In this document: positions 1 through 10,735 of the stretch, piece by piece
Position numbering within the stretch: the first letter of the stretch is position 1
Layout of the letters: each line of letters opens with the position of its first letter
Notes under the pieces: model-generated
The model's database searches: none
Told to the model about the DNA's origin: nothing
The model's input: the letters and a program-made list of their open reading frames with translations, nothing else
Program-made: the position numbers and the translations under genes
NCBI GenBank assembly: GCA_037903475.1
Contig: JBAJFG010000587.1
Location: 124,001 to 188,000, forward strand
Length of the DNA stretch: 64,000 nt
Source: Ancylostoma caninum
Lineage: Eukaryota; Nematoda; Chromadorea; Rhabditida; Ancylostomatidae
Direction of reading: 5' to 3'

Positions 1-2270
1 GAAAGGGGGAAAATTACTTGCAGACACTTCCTAACGTCCGATGCTGTCAAATGAGGCTCCAGTCTCTACATGCGCAAGTCTGCCCCGGCATGAGCAGGAA
101 CTCATTAAATGTAGTGAAAAATCTCACAGTTGAGGATGTGCCCAGATCTTGTTTCACGCACTATGATTAGTCATGAGTTTGGTAGCCATATATCTGACCT
201 GGAAACTACCGCGATGAAAAGAAAGGAGTTTTTGGCTTGATAACAGGGAATAGTGCAGATCCTTTGCAGGAGGAACATTTGCGAAAATGTTGTCCTGCTA
301 TTGGAGCGGATCTCCACCAACGTAGACCTGAGCAGAGAGCGAGAGAGAATGGAGGCTGATTTAAATGCCAGGATTACCAGAGACCCCGGTACAGAGTGAT
401 CAAGTTTGAACTCGTTAACAGTGATCGCCCGAGAATCACCTCGACTCAACATTTGCTCGGAACTCCATAGAATACCTTAAAAAAAAGCTAACCAGCATAT
501 TCAAGGACCGTCCAAAGAGGGAGAAAAAGCCCTTTCAAAATGTAACGCATATTGTGTCAAAGTTGATAAAATTCTATGTACAGAAGTCTATTTGTTACTT
601 ACGGCAATTATTTTCGCACCACTCCGATACGGCTTACATGTATTCAATTGACTACCGGTGTTGAAATGTGAAAAAAGAACATTTTATTCAGCATGAGTAG
701 CAGTTATGTGGTAATTTAAAATTTCGGTTCGTTCCTTAGGACAATTTAGCTGGTTAGAAACACGTGGGACATCAAGAGTCCAAGGGAGGCAGGCGGCATT
801 TATTTATCCGAATTTGTGGTTCACAACGCAATATATGAGGCTTGGTGCATTGGTTGTTTAAAGAGTTCTGCGACACTTTTAAATGTTAAATGTCCCATAA
901 AGAGTTGTACCTGGTCGTGTAATGGCTCCCAGCCTAGACCCACGAATATCCCGAAGACTCACTCCTCTGAATGGATGTATGTGAGCATACCGTAAGAGAC
1001 AAGCATTCCCTCGCTTTGAACGTCATACGCCGAGGACCTCCGTAAACTTCTAGATTTGTATAGTGTGGTTCTCCACAAGGAACGGACGCCAGAGTATCTC
1101 CTACTACATATTTCTCTTGGGTTGGGGAATTATAAATGTCCGCTTGACCTTCAAGTTAAAATCACAGCCACGACAGTATTACAAGACTTCATCCAAGAAG
1201 TACTTCCTGAATGATTCGTTGATTCTTCTAGTTCCTCCGAGTGCCCTCTGTGAAAAAAACCTCAACGCTTTGAGACGCCGCAGCGACCAACCTAAATTTT
1301 AGCTGCACTGTAGTTCTTGAACTTTTTTCTCCTTCGCTGCATCGGTATAGGAAAGGTGTTAATCTGATAGTGCCGATAATGGGCTAGCGGACTCATATTT
1401 TACCGCAAACGCATTCACCTTCCATTCCTGAGTATAAGGTACGCTTCAGAATGGGCTGCTGTACGTTGCTGAGCAAATGTGTTTTCGTCTGTATATTCAA
1501 GAGGAACTCTTCTATTATCTGAAACTATAACGGTTTCGAAGAAGGGCGAGTATTTAAAGGCGGAGGAGGATTCAGCTGATTGCGGCTCGTGCGCTTATTA
1601 TACGCCTTGAGCAGGTGCGCTATCAGTTGAAAATAATTTACTCAAAGTATGAAATCAGAGAATTCTAAGCAAATCACATATCTTCTGAAACGCCATGAAT
1701 TACTCTCTCACATGAATACACAAGCGCTGCCAAAATTAGTGACATTGGGGAAAATGGAGGAAGAAAGGAAAACGAACGCAGCGGACATTTGTAATTCCAC
1801 AACCTAAAAAGAGAACACCTTTGAAGCCAATTCCACTAGTCTGCATCGCGGTTGTGGAACACTCGAATTTATCGCTTGCACTAACGACTTCTATTATTTA
1901 TCAGTAAATCAGAAGTCACTAATCAAGAAGGGAAAAGGAAGAGGATTACGGTCTGGTCAGCTACACAACTTCTCCGTACCTTACGTCAGAACCAAAATTG
2001 GAATGGAACTATAAGGCTTCCCTTAGTTTTTTCGTGCGATACGGGAAGGGGAGCTTTAAGGCTAAAAAAGAAACTCGAGTAAAGGAGAAGTAACCCGATT
2101 AGTCTAATTATCCATGATCAACATTTGATCAGTAACTCAATTGGTCTAATTATCCATGATCAACATTTGGATTGTCGGCATTCAGCGGTTCGGTAGCAAT
2201 TATAATGGAATTACTGTGAAATTCAGTTGCCATGCGTGTTGATAATCCTGACAAAGTGGCGGTGGAAGAG
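1..2270. other. Unassigned DNA, no supported gene
   Basis: No convincing exon is visible on either strand; the open frames are short and lack protein-like composition. Positions 370-640 resemble 49020-49290, with shared blocks such as the GAGTTTGAA-type motif and the late GGCAATTATTTTCGCA motif. The last motif looks like a degenerate mariner-type terminal repeat, so this part is probably the remnant of an old element present twice in the window. A short tandem duplication (TCTAATTATCCATGATCAAC) occurs at about 2103 and 2144. Confidence 0.4.
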
Positions 2271-2274
2271 CGCT

Positions 2275-2412
2275 CATATCTTACTTCTTCTTAATTGGCA
2301 GTTCATGTGTGTGTGCACGAGAACCAGCCACCAAAAACGGAAAACACCTACAACATTGTGTTCAGCGCGTTGAATTATGTACGAAAATGTGGTAAATTTT
2401 GATTCTCCTATA
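2275..2412 (+). repeat. Dispersed repeat RA, copy 1
   Basis: This stretch aligns with 29178-29440 and 35275-35520. Shared landmarks are the GT-rich run, then CGAGAACCAGCCA, then GTACGAAAATGTGGTAAATT. Copies 2 and 3 extend further 3'. No terminal repeats were recognised and no coding frame is shared. Confidence 0.6.
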
Positions 2413-2448
2413 TCCTTCTATATCCTCCTTCCGCTGTTTCCGCCTACA

Positions 2449-2606
2449 CGTGGAGCTGTCCGTGAATGTGCTGGCTGCCCTGCACGTTAGTCAACAAGTC
2501 TTGACGTGTCATGTCTTGATGTGTCCGATCGATAAAATCAACGGCTTCATGCGTCCACTCGGCTCAACAAATTGTTCCAAATCCCATCCCGGAAAAAAAC
2601 ATAGGT
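2449..2606 (+). repeat. Dispersed repeat RB, copy 1
   Basis: Related to 33222-33450 and to the split copy at 3480-3527 plus 4328-4530. Landmarks are GTCCGTGAATGTGCTGGCTG, a CGATCGAT core and CGCGTCCACTCGGCTC. It is GC-richer than its surroundings and shows no conserved open frame. Confidence 0.6.
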
Positions 2607-3479
2607 GAAAAGCTGTTTTACCGCTGTTAACGAGCACAGAAAAATTTAAAGCATCTAACTATCTCAGGATTACTAGGCCATAATAGGTAGCCGGCTGGTT
2701 TGAATAGAATTCGCAATGGAAATACCCATAATATATTTCAGGTATCATATTTCAGGTCTTTACAATAACATCGTGAGCCAGTCGGTGAGCCAGTCGGTGT
2801 TCACGCGAATTCATTTCAGCTTATCTGTCTTGTCGTCACCATCAACTGCGTTTATAACCTATGAAGCCGAATTTTTAAGCTTCGTTCATAACAGTGGAAA
2901 TTACACACTTACATAGCAAAGTCATTTCATACTTTCATTTCATATTTTTTTTCTTCAAATGAGAGATTATGATGAGGATGAACCGGAATTGGGGCACTTG
3001 TGTAGGAAACAATTGGAGTAGTTTTTGGTCTGTCTCGACCAGGCCAACTCTCCACGTATTTGAACCTTCTCCTCCGATCCGCTGAATCCGTCCCAGTTGT
3101 TAAGGCATTTCAGCTCGAGTAGACCGGGTCAAGAAGGTGCCGGAATGAAATTCTCGTCTTTGTTTTGTTTCTTCAATCAATCAAAATCACTAGTCAATGT
3201 CTAACCATAGGCGAAATAGCGAAAACCGAATTGGATAGAGCACTTTAAGGTGAGGCCTCCTACAATCAGAACGTTCAGCAATACAAAGAATATGAGTGTG
3301 CACCAAAAAATCCTTCGTTTTACACATACATACGTCACGAGTAAGCACGCCTGTTTTTGTACGACAGAATTGTTCATATATCTAAGGTCTAGGATGAGCA
3401 ATCACAACCACGTTTGAATATCCGATGAATCGGTGAAGGCATTGCTCCTCCTCGTTTCTCGTACTGGAGATATCAACAA
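2607..3479. other. Unassigned DNA with one hydrophobic minus-strand frame
   Basis: The minus frame at 3201-3401 encodes a hydrophobic stretch (FWCTLIFFVLLNVLIVGG) that could be a membrane segment. There is no second copy and no clear splice context, so it is not called as a gene. Nothing else is supported here. Confidence 0.3.
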
Positions 3480-3527
3480 ATCGTGTCTTCTCGTCATGCT
3501 AATTCAAAAAAATGTATGCCATAAGTC

Positions 3528-4327
3528 GAGAGGTGGACATCTTGAACACCAGTGCCCTACATTCTTCAGAATATAAGGCATGGCTGGGTCACTGCCCCAG
3601 ATTCATTTGTCGTTGCCCTACTCCCGTTGGCTGCTCCGCTAATTACAGTGGGGAAGCTACGAGGTCATCGCCACAGCCAGGGCGTGCCTAACTCTAAGGA
3701 TTTTGTCAAGATTTGACAACAATTATTGTGCTGTATAGTATCACCTGGTCAGCGACATCTAAAAGTGATCATTGTAATGCTGTCAAATGTGAACTGGTAT
3801 ATACTTATTTCGTCATCGAATATAACCCAGATTATTTGAAGAAGGTGAGCTTCGATTGTTGCTTTCAGGATTGAGATCACACGACTGGTTGGAGCTTGAG
3901 CTCTTCCTTCATTTGTTTGCCCAATCAATATAGTGAAGATTAGATCTTGATATCGCACGTAGCCGATTTGCTTCTTTTCCACAATAAAGCAAGAAGAAGA
4001 TAGAGAAATAAAAAACAAGATCTGAGTTCCAGGATCTGGGTTGTCCCCGGTGGCAGAGTATACGACTTCCACATTTGAAAGAACGAAAACGGTAATTTTC
4101 TTGCTGCGCTAGTGAAATATACGGCACATTCTTTGCTCTTGCTAGTCAAATCTCCAAAAGATTCTTGCAGTGAAGCGAGCCTTGGCTGTGGCGGTGACCT
4201 CTTAGCTGCCCCACTGTAATTAGCGGAGCAGCCACCGAAACTAGGGCAGGGAATCTGGGGCAATGACCCATTCATGCCCTATATTCTCAGAATGTAAGGC
4301 ACTGGTGTTCAAGATGTCACGCACCCT
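3528..4327. mobile_element. Foldback hAT-type MITE with 8-bp target duplication
   Basis: Positions 3536-3688 and 4185-4322 are inverted copies of each other (about 85% by eye) around a ~500-bp spacer. Directly outside lies a perfect 8-bp direct repeat, CATAAGTC, at 3520-3527 and 4328-4335. The ends read (G)AGAGGTG and AGGGTGCG on the outward strands, consistent with hAT-type ends. The element interrupts a copy of repeat RB: the left RB half ends at 3527 and the right half resumes at 4328. No transposase frame is present, so it is non-autonomous. Confidence 0.82.
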
Positions 4328-4530
4328 CATAAGTCACAGTAGTGACGAACACTCCGGCTTTGGGAGTGTCCAAGTTGCAAATGCCACGAACCACTTGGGC
4401 GGAGTGGTCCGTGAGTGCTGTCCGTACGCCACGTTGGCTAACAAGTCCCAACATGTTCGATCGATGACGTGACGGTTTCACGCGCCAACGTGGTTCGGTG
4501 AACTGTTACAGACTCCTTACAAACCCATTC
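4328..4530 (+). repeat. Dispersed repeat RB, copy 2 (right half)
   Basis: This is the continuation of the RB copy that starts near 3480 and was split by the foldback element. It matches 33256-33450 through the 'CACTTGGGCGGAGTGGTCCG' block and the CGATCGATGA core. Confidence 0.6.
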
Positions 4531-4559
4531 GCGTGTTAAGCAAGTATTTACTCCTAACT

Positions 4560-4695
4560 CAGACACTTTCATCGGGCAGGCCGCGCACTAAACACCGGGC
4601 AGGCGGCGACCCCTCACGGGGCCTACCCGGCGTAAGCGCGCGGCCTGCCTGGAAATTAGTGCTCGGCCTGCCCGGTAACGCACATAACGCATCGA
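4560..4695. repeat. GC-rich CTGCCCGG cluster, left
   Basis: Several copies of CGGCCTGCCCGG or its reverse complement occur within about 130 bp, far GC-richer than the flanks. A second cluster is at 6010-6225. Together they bracket the small gene at 4882-5725. Confidence 0.6.
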
Positions 4696-4881
4696 GCGAA
4701 ACCTCTTTAATGCATCGTCATGGTTTTTGAACCAAAAAAAGAACGAAAACAAGAACAATAAGCAACAGAAATTTATTATATTATTTCATTCTTCATAATC
4801 ATGCAACGAATTGAATATACTACTCCTCAACAATTTCGCATCTTGAGTCTGAGTGGAAAGAATCTTGGCTCGTCATCGACT

Positions 4882-5725
4882 TCAGATGTAGGCCTCCCCT
4901 TCGACATCGATGAATTCCTCCTCGTTCGCGCCTCCTTCGCTGCACTCCACACGGTGTTTTTTGGCCTTGCGCTGAAAAATAATAGAAATTGTGGCAAACA
5001 TGAGAGACGAAAATGAGGACTCACGTCATTAGGTATCCACCGAGAAATTTTAGCGGTGGAGTCTTCCTCATGTTGGTATGCCCGCACATCTCGCCTGAAA
5101 CAACAGACATTTAGGAGATATTTGTAAAGAAGAAATAAGAAGGATTTAAAGGGCCTTTTGTAGCGCCCTGTATAACTTCGGGCAAATCATCTTTCGGAGC
5201 GCCTCGAGAGCGCGCAAGCTCTCGTCGTGATCCTTCCCGAGCTTCACAAAGAAACTGAAATGTATAGGACAATTAGGCAAGCATTTTTAAACCACAAAAC
5301 TTAGAGAAACCAGTGTTCGACTACCATCTGAGGGGATGGCTCATAAGAAAAGAACGTAGATCAGAAGTCGAGTTTAATTGGGGAACTTATTCTTTTAAGA
5401 AACTGCACATAAGATGGGGAAATCACTACCTCTCTCTACCTATAGTTCTATTGCAACAAACCTGATGCATGATCCACCACATTTTCGACGGAGTTCGAGC
5501 CATGCGGTTCTGCTGTTTGCTGCGACGCATTGCCCGTCCGCACTGTCTTCTCAAATTGCTCTAAATACATCAAAATTGTTGCCAATACTTACATTTCACA
5601 TCCACTGCCCTGCATATCAGTCTATAATTACCTGAATAAGCTCGTAATCCTATTTTCTTAGCTGGTGCGCATGTGTCGTCCCGAATTGGGCAGCGATTAA
5701 TTCTCCAACCGGACATCCCAGGCGC
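4882..5725 (-). CDS. Candidate small multi-exon gene, unidentified
   Basis: This is a gene model read from splice signals, not a recognised family. Minus-strand exons in order are 5725-5632, 5560-5462, 5254-5177, 5094-5025 and 4971-4882. Acceptors are good (TTTTTCAG, TTTCAG, ATTTCAG, ATTTAG) and donors are mostly GTGAGT or GTAATT; the 5177 donor (GTTATA) is weak. Phases fit at four of the junctions. The first exon holds a Cys-containing MSGWRINRCP start and the last ends ...EEEFIDVEGEAYI-stop. The 5254 exon (KLGKDHDESLRALEALRKM) could instead end at its own stop at 5145, giving a different 3' end. Codon use is GC-richer than the flanks. The middle junction (5462 to 5254) does not fit in phase, so a micro-exon or a pseudogene lesion is possible. 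Confidence 0.42.
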
Positions 5726-6740
5726 CTAAACGACAGATGGTTATTATGGTGTATTTCTTAATAGACGATAGTTGCGCAGACAGCAGGGAGAAAAAGAACG
5801 CGTGAAAGCGTGCAGCTTGGAAAGATGAAGCTGATTGGGAAAGAATAAGAGGAAAGCAATTTATCCACACGATTACTCAATTACTATAACGTTTGCAACA
5901 GACTAAACAACTACCAGTAAAGCGAAATCCTATTGCAGAGAACTTTTTAAACCATTTTTGATGATTATGAAATCACTGAGAACTACATGACGCGGAATCG
6001 CCGCATTCCTAAGTAGCGCGGCATGCCCGGCATGACTATCAAGTTTAAAAATATGGGCCGCGGCCTGCCCGGTGTCCACGAAGTGACCGGGCCTCCCCGG
6101 TATAACCGCGAAATTTAAAAGTATGGGCCGGGAACTGCCCGTTGCGAAACTCCGCCCAAAAACAAGGCGCCGGGGACTGCCCGGCGCATGAGATGTGCCC
6201 GGGGCCTGCCCGGTGAATTTGTCTGAGAATCTGCTAATACTTCACACGAAAATGAGGAAAACGTTCAACGAATTTTTTCTGACTTCCCACGACGCGATGA
6301 TTATTTGTGTTGAAGAACTGGCCATGTAGCCACAGTCGCTAAGGAGCTTAAAATACAGGCACGAATTTGAAACATTTCACATTTACAATCTTGTTATAGG
6401 ATTTTATTTCTTTTCGTTTCCAGAACTTTCACCTTTTCCTAGAATTGGTGGCGTGCTATGTATAAGGTTGGTCCGAAAGTTTTGCACCAACATATTCTTT
6501 AGGATCTAGAATCCAATGGACTTCGAATCAGAATGCCTCTACACGTGGCCTGTATGATACACCTGGCTGCGACCTTACAATAATCGTTAGGCATCTCCAA
6601 GCGCAGGATTACAGAAAACTAATGACGGCTTGTGTCCTCGACAAATTAAGTGCCTTGCAAGATTGAGTGTGTCAGTCTGTGCTGCTACACCATTGAGGAG
6701 GAAGTTTCTCCATTAACTCATTACTTAAAGAGCGCTGATC
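5726..6740. other. Gene-free stretch with GC cluster and a solo mariner-like end
   Basis: A second CTGCCCGG cluster lies at 6010-6225, with at least six copies of the octamer. At 6468-6500 the sequence TATAAGGTTGGTCCGAAAG followed by TTTTGC resembles a mariner terminal repeat next to a TA, but no partner end was found. No gene is supported. Confidence 0.45.
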
Positions 6741-6744
6741 TTTT

Positions 6745-7293
6745 ATCGAGGGGCCCTGGACTTACAGCGGCCGAGGCGATCAATAAGTCTTTGTATAAAT
6801 TCTTCGGGGTTACCATATCGAGTTTCGAGGAGTTCTATAGCCTTGTTATAATTTTTATTGGTCATGTGGAATTTCTGGACCGCTTTTTTAGCTTCACCTT
6901 CAAGTGCACTTATTAAGTAGTTAAATTCATATACCTCAGGCAAGTTTCTCGAATGAATGTTTGCTTTAAATAAGTCCAAAAATTATCCCAATCCCAAATG
7001 TTTCCCGAGAACTTGGGTATGGGGATGGAGGGCAATTCTAGTTGTGGTGAATGCTATGATTGTGGTGTTAGGATCGCTGTAGGTCGAGCTAGCGGAGTTT
7101 CGCCTATTTGATGCTGTTCCAGGACTTCCAGAGACTCAAATGATTTAATGCGAGCTTTTAGGAGCACTAGTAATCTAACGCCGTAGCCAGTATAAGACTC
7201 CCCATGAAAGAACGAATTACATTCGAGACCGTAAGCTATGCTAACTTCGAGCCAGTCCACAACATAAGACGACGGAGTGTGAACGACAGCCAT
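6745..7293 (-). pseudogene. BEL/Pao gag (DUF1759) fragment, broken
   Basis: On the minus strand the frame reads ...LELPSIPIPKFSGNIW DWDNFW, then continues after a +1 shift near 6978 as NLPEVYEFNYLISALEGEA and ETRYGNPEEFIQRLIDRL. These are hallmark motifs of the DUF1759 region in BEL/Pao retrotransposon gag. An in-frame TAG lies just before the LELPSIP motif. Stop plus frameshift make it a pseudogene. Its usual downstream partner, the DUF1758 protease, lies next door on the opposite strand at 7392, so the element has been rearranged by inversion as well as truncated. Confidence 0.85.
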
Positions 7294-7391
7294 GTTTTCG
7301 ATGTAATGGACCCCACCATACTTCTTGCTGCTTCAAGAATTTATTCCGTTCTGAGTCAGCAGAGCAAAAGCCAATCCGAAAACCTACTCCG

Positions 7392-7740
7392 GTGCAAAAG
7401 AAAGTAGAAACGAGAACGAGGAAGCCGACCAAACCAATCCAAAAAGTCAATGTGGTAGCAGAAGAAGATAAAGAGAGGCCAAAAATCGTGACACCAATTT
7501 TGGGAGTTCATTTGTCCCAAGAGAGGCAACGTCACTCGCTTATTTTCTTTCTAATCGGACAAGTGAAAGTAGTCGATACGAGGTCCCAAACGCTGCGAAA
7601 TATTCACGTGCTATGGGATTCAGGAGCGGAACTGTCCTTCATTAATTTCACTCTCGCTGACGAACTTCGCCTACCAACAATTGGAAAAAGAACAGAACTG
7701 ATGAAAACGAAGGAGAAGTTGTGTACAGCTATAGATTCGG
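7392..7740 (+). pseudogene. BEL/Pao aspartic protease (DUF1758) fragment
   Basis: The frame contains QTLRNIHVLWDSGAELSFIN followed by TLADELRLP, the DUF1758 retropepsin-like signature with the D-S-G-A active-site motif. In BEL/Pao elements this domain matures the gag-pol polyprotein. Only the protease core is left. The same open frame runs without a stop into Penelope-type sequence at about 7750, giving an accidental 204-codon chimeric frame made by insertion rather than a real fusion. Confidence 0.8.
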
Positions 7741-7744
7741 GAGT

Positions 7745-8665
7745 CGAAAAGAAGACAGCTTGTATACTGGAAGAGAACGGATATGATGGGAGTCCTACCA
7801 CAAACGCTACCTGGTTCCCACGCTCAAAGTCGGATGGGAAACCCCTTGTCCTGCCCTATGTCGGGGATCGCCCAGCACGTACAGTCAACGAAGTGGTGAA
7901 ACAAGCGGGTTTGCCTGTCAGACTTGTGTTTCGCCCACCACCAACATTGAAACAAACACCTGTTGACCTCCACACAAATCTACGAAGCCAAGTGCACCGA
8001 GCCTGACTGTCAGTATTGTAACGAAGACAGAGTCTGTCAGCTCCGGGGTACTGTCTATCTGATCAGATGTGATGGGTGTGGAGAACGATACGTGGGGGAG
8101 ACGATGAGACCGCTGCGGAGAAGATTGGACGAACATCGCAGAGCGTTGACAAACCCTTCTTCCTACCCGTCGGAAAGCTTTTCAAGGCACCACACGTTGA
8201 AACATACCACTGAGCGTGCTCCGACATTCAAGGTGACCGTCCTCCACCGATACCTAACTCGAACCATAGAGAGAAAAATAATGGAGGCGGTGGAAATACG
8301 GAGACACAACCCGGAAATCAACAGCAAAGAGGAACTGCGGGAAGTGTTACGGTTGATCTCATGATTAGAGTGCATAAATGGTCCTGCTCTCCTGCAAATC
8401 CGTGGTTGTCTCATTGTATACTTGTCATCGTAGAGGTGAGGTTGTCAGCTATCTCATGATTGGTTGTATTGCATGTGAGCTAAGTTGTCGAAATGTAGGT
8501 AACAATCACCATCGTGCTCGAAGTTGGGAAACTTGCTGACCATCTGGCAATTGGTATTGTCATTGTTTTAGACGTCTGTAAGCTAGAATAAGGGTGCAAT
8601 TTATTGTATACTTTAAGGTTTGACAAAGGCGTTATCGCCGAAAGCTAGCCAATAAAGATATTCAA
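7745..8665 (+). mobile_element. Penelope-like element 3' end with GIY-YIG endonuclease, copy 1
   Basis: Residues after the RT domain of a PLE are visible as KPLVLPYVGDRPARTVNEVV and LVFRPPPTLK, then after a frameshift near 7955 the GIY-YIG domain (7963-8364). That domain has CTEPDCQYC zinc-type cysteines, VYLIRCDGCGERYVGET, RRRLDEHRRAL and ERKIMEAVEIRRHNPEIN. GIY-YIG endonucleases cut target DNA for PLE integration. The RT is missing (5' truncation). The 3' UTR ends in a GGCG-TTAT-CGCC hairpin followed by GAAAGC (8628-8645) and an AATAAA signal (8651-8656), both repeated in copy 2 at 10682-10710. Confidence 0.85.
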
Positions 8666-8668
8666 CAG

Positions 8669-9042
8669 AGGAGTCTTCAGAACGCTATACAAAGCAATTA
8701 AAGAAGAATCAAGAAATGAAGCTCAGAGACAGGAAAAACCGACATCTATTGAAGCTGAGGTAAAGTCGCTTACTCAAGAAACCTTGGGGTGGACTGACAT
8801 CTCCACCGAAACTGTTTACAATACCCTCCGTCGACTTCCAAATAGGCTATCCCCCTCCCCGGACCAGATCCCACATATCTTTCTCAAAAGAGCTGCCACT
8901 TGGCCTAACGTCTCCTCTGACACTGACACTCTCCTCTGACTCATTCTTCAATAGGTGCCTGTTAAGAGGAGAAAACCCCAAAGTTGTGGAGAGTTGATGT
9001 GTCCGACTTGTCCTATCTGTCTCACCAGTTCAATAAGTAAAG
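8669..9042 (+). pseudogene. CR1-like LINE reverse transcriptase, N-terminal part
   Basis: The plus frame carries RT-type sequence: TETVYNTLRRLPNRLSPSPD, PHIFLKRAA, then after frame changes IFNRCLLRGENPK and ICLTSSISK. This corresponds to the region before the RT palm in CR1/Jockey-type non-LTR elements. The frame breaks at about 8935 and 8990. The coding sequence stops at a mariner insertion (9045) and resumes at 11079 with LER, YRRIASYLAGNNL. The endonuclease domain is absent. Confidence 0.78.
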
Positions 9043-9596
9043 CATTGGGTTGGGGAATAAGTTCGTTCGGTTTTTCATGAGCATAGAAACCACCATTTTC
9101 CACCATCATTGTAAACCACACTAAATGGTTAGCGTAGCGCATTTCCTCCTCTATTGGCACAAGGCTGCTTGTCAGCTCCAAGTCTACGAAAAATTTCTTT
9201 GTTTGAGACGACTAAAATTGTAGCCCGCAACCGCAACTCTTGGATGAAGTTTATCAAATTAATTGGTAACCGAACAAAATAAGCTATGTATGACTGAACT
9301 AGACCAGAAGAGTCAGTAGTGGTAAAAATTCCCTACATTTGAGATTTTTGCTTGACATTTTGGTGAAAATTGTACAGAGGATTCGAGCATACCCAATGTG
9401 GACGATCACCACTTATCCAGCATTTTGAGGTTTTGCACGGAATGCATTAGCTAAGCTTGTACATTGTTGAGAGTTAGCATCAATAGTGGTTCTTCCTTAC
9501 ACCTGAAGCAACCTTAGCTGACAATCGCCTTTATTTCCTACAAACTGGGCGTCTAGAACAAGAAACAACACATTATATATATATATATATATATAT

Positions 9597-9866
9597 CAGT
9601 GGCGGACGCAGGGGGGGGGCGCCCCCCCCCCCGAGAATGGGTCGCCAAATTTTCGAAATTACTTTACAATACAAATAAAAATCTTGTGCTAGTTTATTTT
9701 TAATTGTTTATTTTTATTATTATTTTTAATATATTTTTTATTTATTGTTTATTATTATAATTAATATTATTATTAATTTTATTTTCCGTCTGGGTCCCCA
9801 AAACGGCGGAGACCCCACTTTTCTTCCCACGCCCCCCCTCCCGCCCACTTTCTGCGTCCGCCACTG
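9597..9866. mobile_element. Short hAT-type MITE (CAGTGGCGGACGCAG ends), young copy 1
   Basis: Inverted ends CAGTGGCGGACGCAG...CTGCGTCCGCCACTG lie inside an ATATAT tract on both sides. The interior is AT-rich with a GC-rich right part. It is nearly identical to 21856-22136. The homopolymeric G/C run after the left end differs in length between copies. No coding capacity. The end sequence resembles the CAGTGGCGGA ends of hAT-related elements; the (TA)n target prevents reading a target duplication. Confidence 0.85.
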
Positions 9867-9879
9867 ATATATATATATA

Positions 9880-10735
9880 TATTGGAAAAATATGTGGGAG
9901 AAAAAATGAGACCATTACGAAGAAGATTGAAGAAGATTGGATGAACACCGTAGAGCATTAGCAAACCCCTCCTCCTATCCGTCGGAAAGTTTCTCAAGGC
10001 ACCGTACCTTGAGACATACGGACGACCGCGCCCCCACATTCAGGGTTGCCATAGTTCATCGGCATTTGACGAGGACTCTGGAGAGGAAAATCATGGAGGC
10101 GGTCGAAATAAGGAGGCACAGCCCAGAAATTAATAATAAAGAAGAACCAAGGGAGGTGCTACGGCTAATTGTGTGATCGGAAGTATAAGCGCTCCTCCTA
10201 TTTCTATAATCTGTCCAAGACGACGAGTCCGCCCACGCACGCGGGGGTCGAGAAGCGGCGCGGCTAGGACGGATGCTGTTGGCTGCCACGTCGTACACAT
10301 CACAGCCTAATCATTGGTCAATATCATGAGGATGACGATGAAACGTGATATGCAGATTAGAGATGATGACGTGGAGTGCTGGCAAACGCGGCAGCTTCTT
10401 CGTGGCGGCGACCCCCGCGTGCGTGGGCGGACTCGTCGTTTCGAACAGACTATATCTCACTTGGTGCTAGTCTCATTCTGTAGTGAAAACCGTAGGAGTG
10501 AGGTTTGCTTTACCTGTTAATCTGTGTTCATATGTCTAAGTCATCGATGTGTAGGTAAACAGATACCATACGGCTCGGAGTTCCAGGACTTAGTCACTGA
10601 CTGCCCATTGGTATTGTTAGTCTTGTTAATGTTGATGTAGTTGTGATGGGGGGCAATTAATTGTAAGAATTAAGGTCTGAAGGCGTTATCGCCGAAAGCT
10701 AACGAATAAAGAAGTTGGAGAGTCTTCACTTTATC
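9880..10735 (+). mobile_element. Penelope-like element 3' end, copy 2, inside the mariner
   Basis: The GIY-YIG domain is nearly the same as copy 1: YVGE, MRPLRRRL, then MDEHRRALANPSSYPSESFS and ERKIMEAVEIRRHSPEIN, ending at 10174. A 10-bp duplication (AAGAAGATTG twice, about 9921-9940) shifts the frame. The 3' UTR carries a Tc1-type MITE at 10207-10452, then matches the copy-1 tail through the GGCGTTATCGCC hairpin and AATAAA at 10705. The 5' side ends abruptly beside the MITE at 9597-9866. Confidence 0.82.
10207..10452. mobile_element. Tc1/mariner-type MITE inside the PLE 3' UTR
   Basis: Inverted repeats of about 44 bp occupy 10207-10250 and 10409-10452. They start TAATCTGTCC and TAGTCTGTTC and then share a GACGAGTCCGCCCACGCACG core. 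TA flanks both sides (10205-10206 and 10453-10454). The PLE 3' UTR of copy 1 lacks this insert, so its boundaries are supported by an empty paralogue. Confidence 0.82.

Noticed and set aside
3749..4275. Minus frames of 107 and 111 codons
   Set aside because: They lie in the spacer and arm of the foldback MITE, overlap each other, and show no transposase motif.
10207..10452. Hammerhead ribozyme in the GACGAGTCC...CGAAAC inverted repeat
   Set aside because: GACGAGTCC and GAAAC are present but CUGANGA is not; the symmetry and TA flanks fit MITE terminal repeats better.
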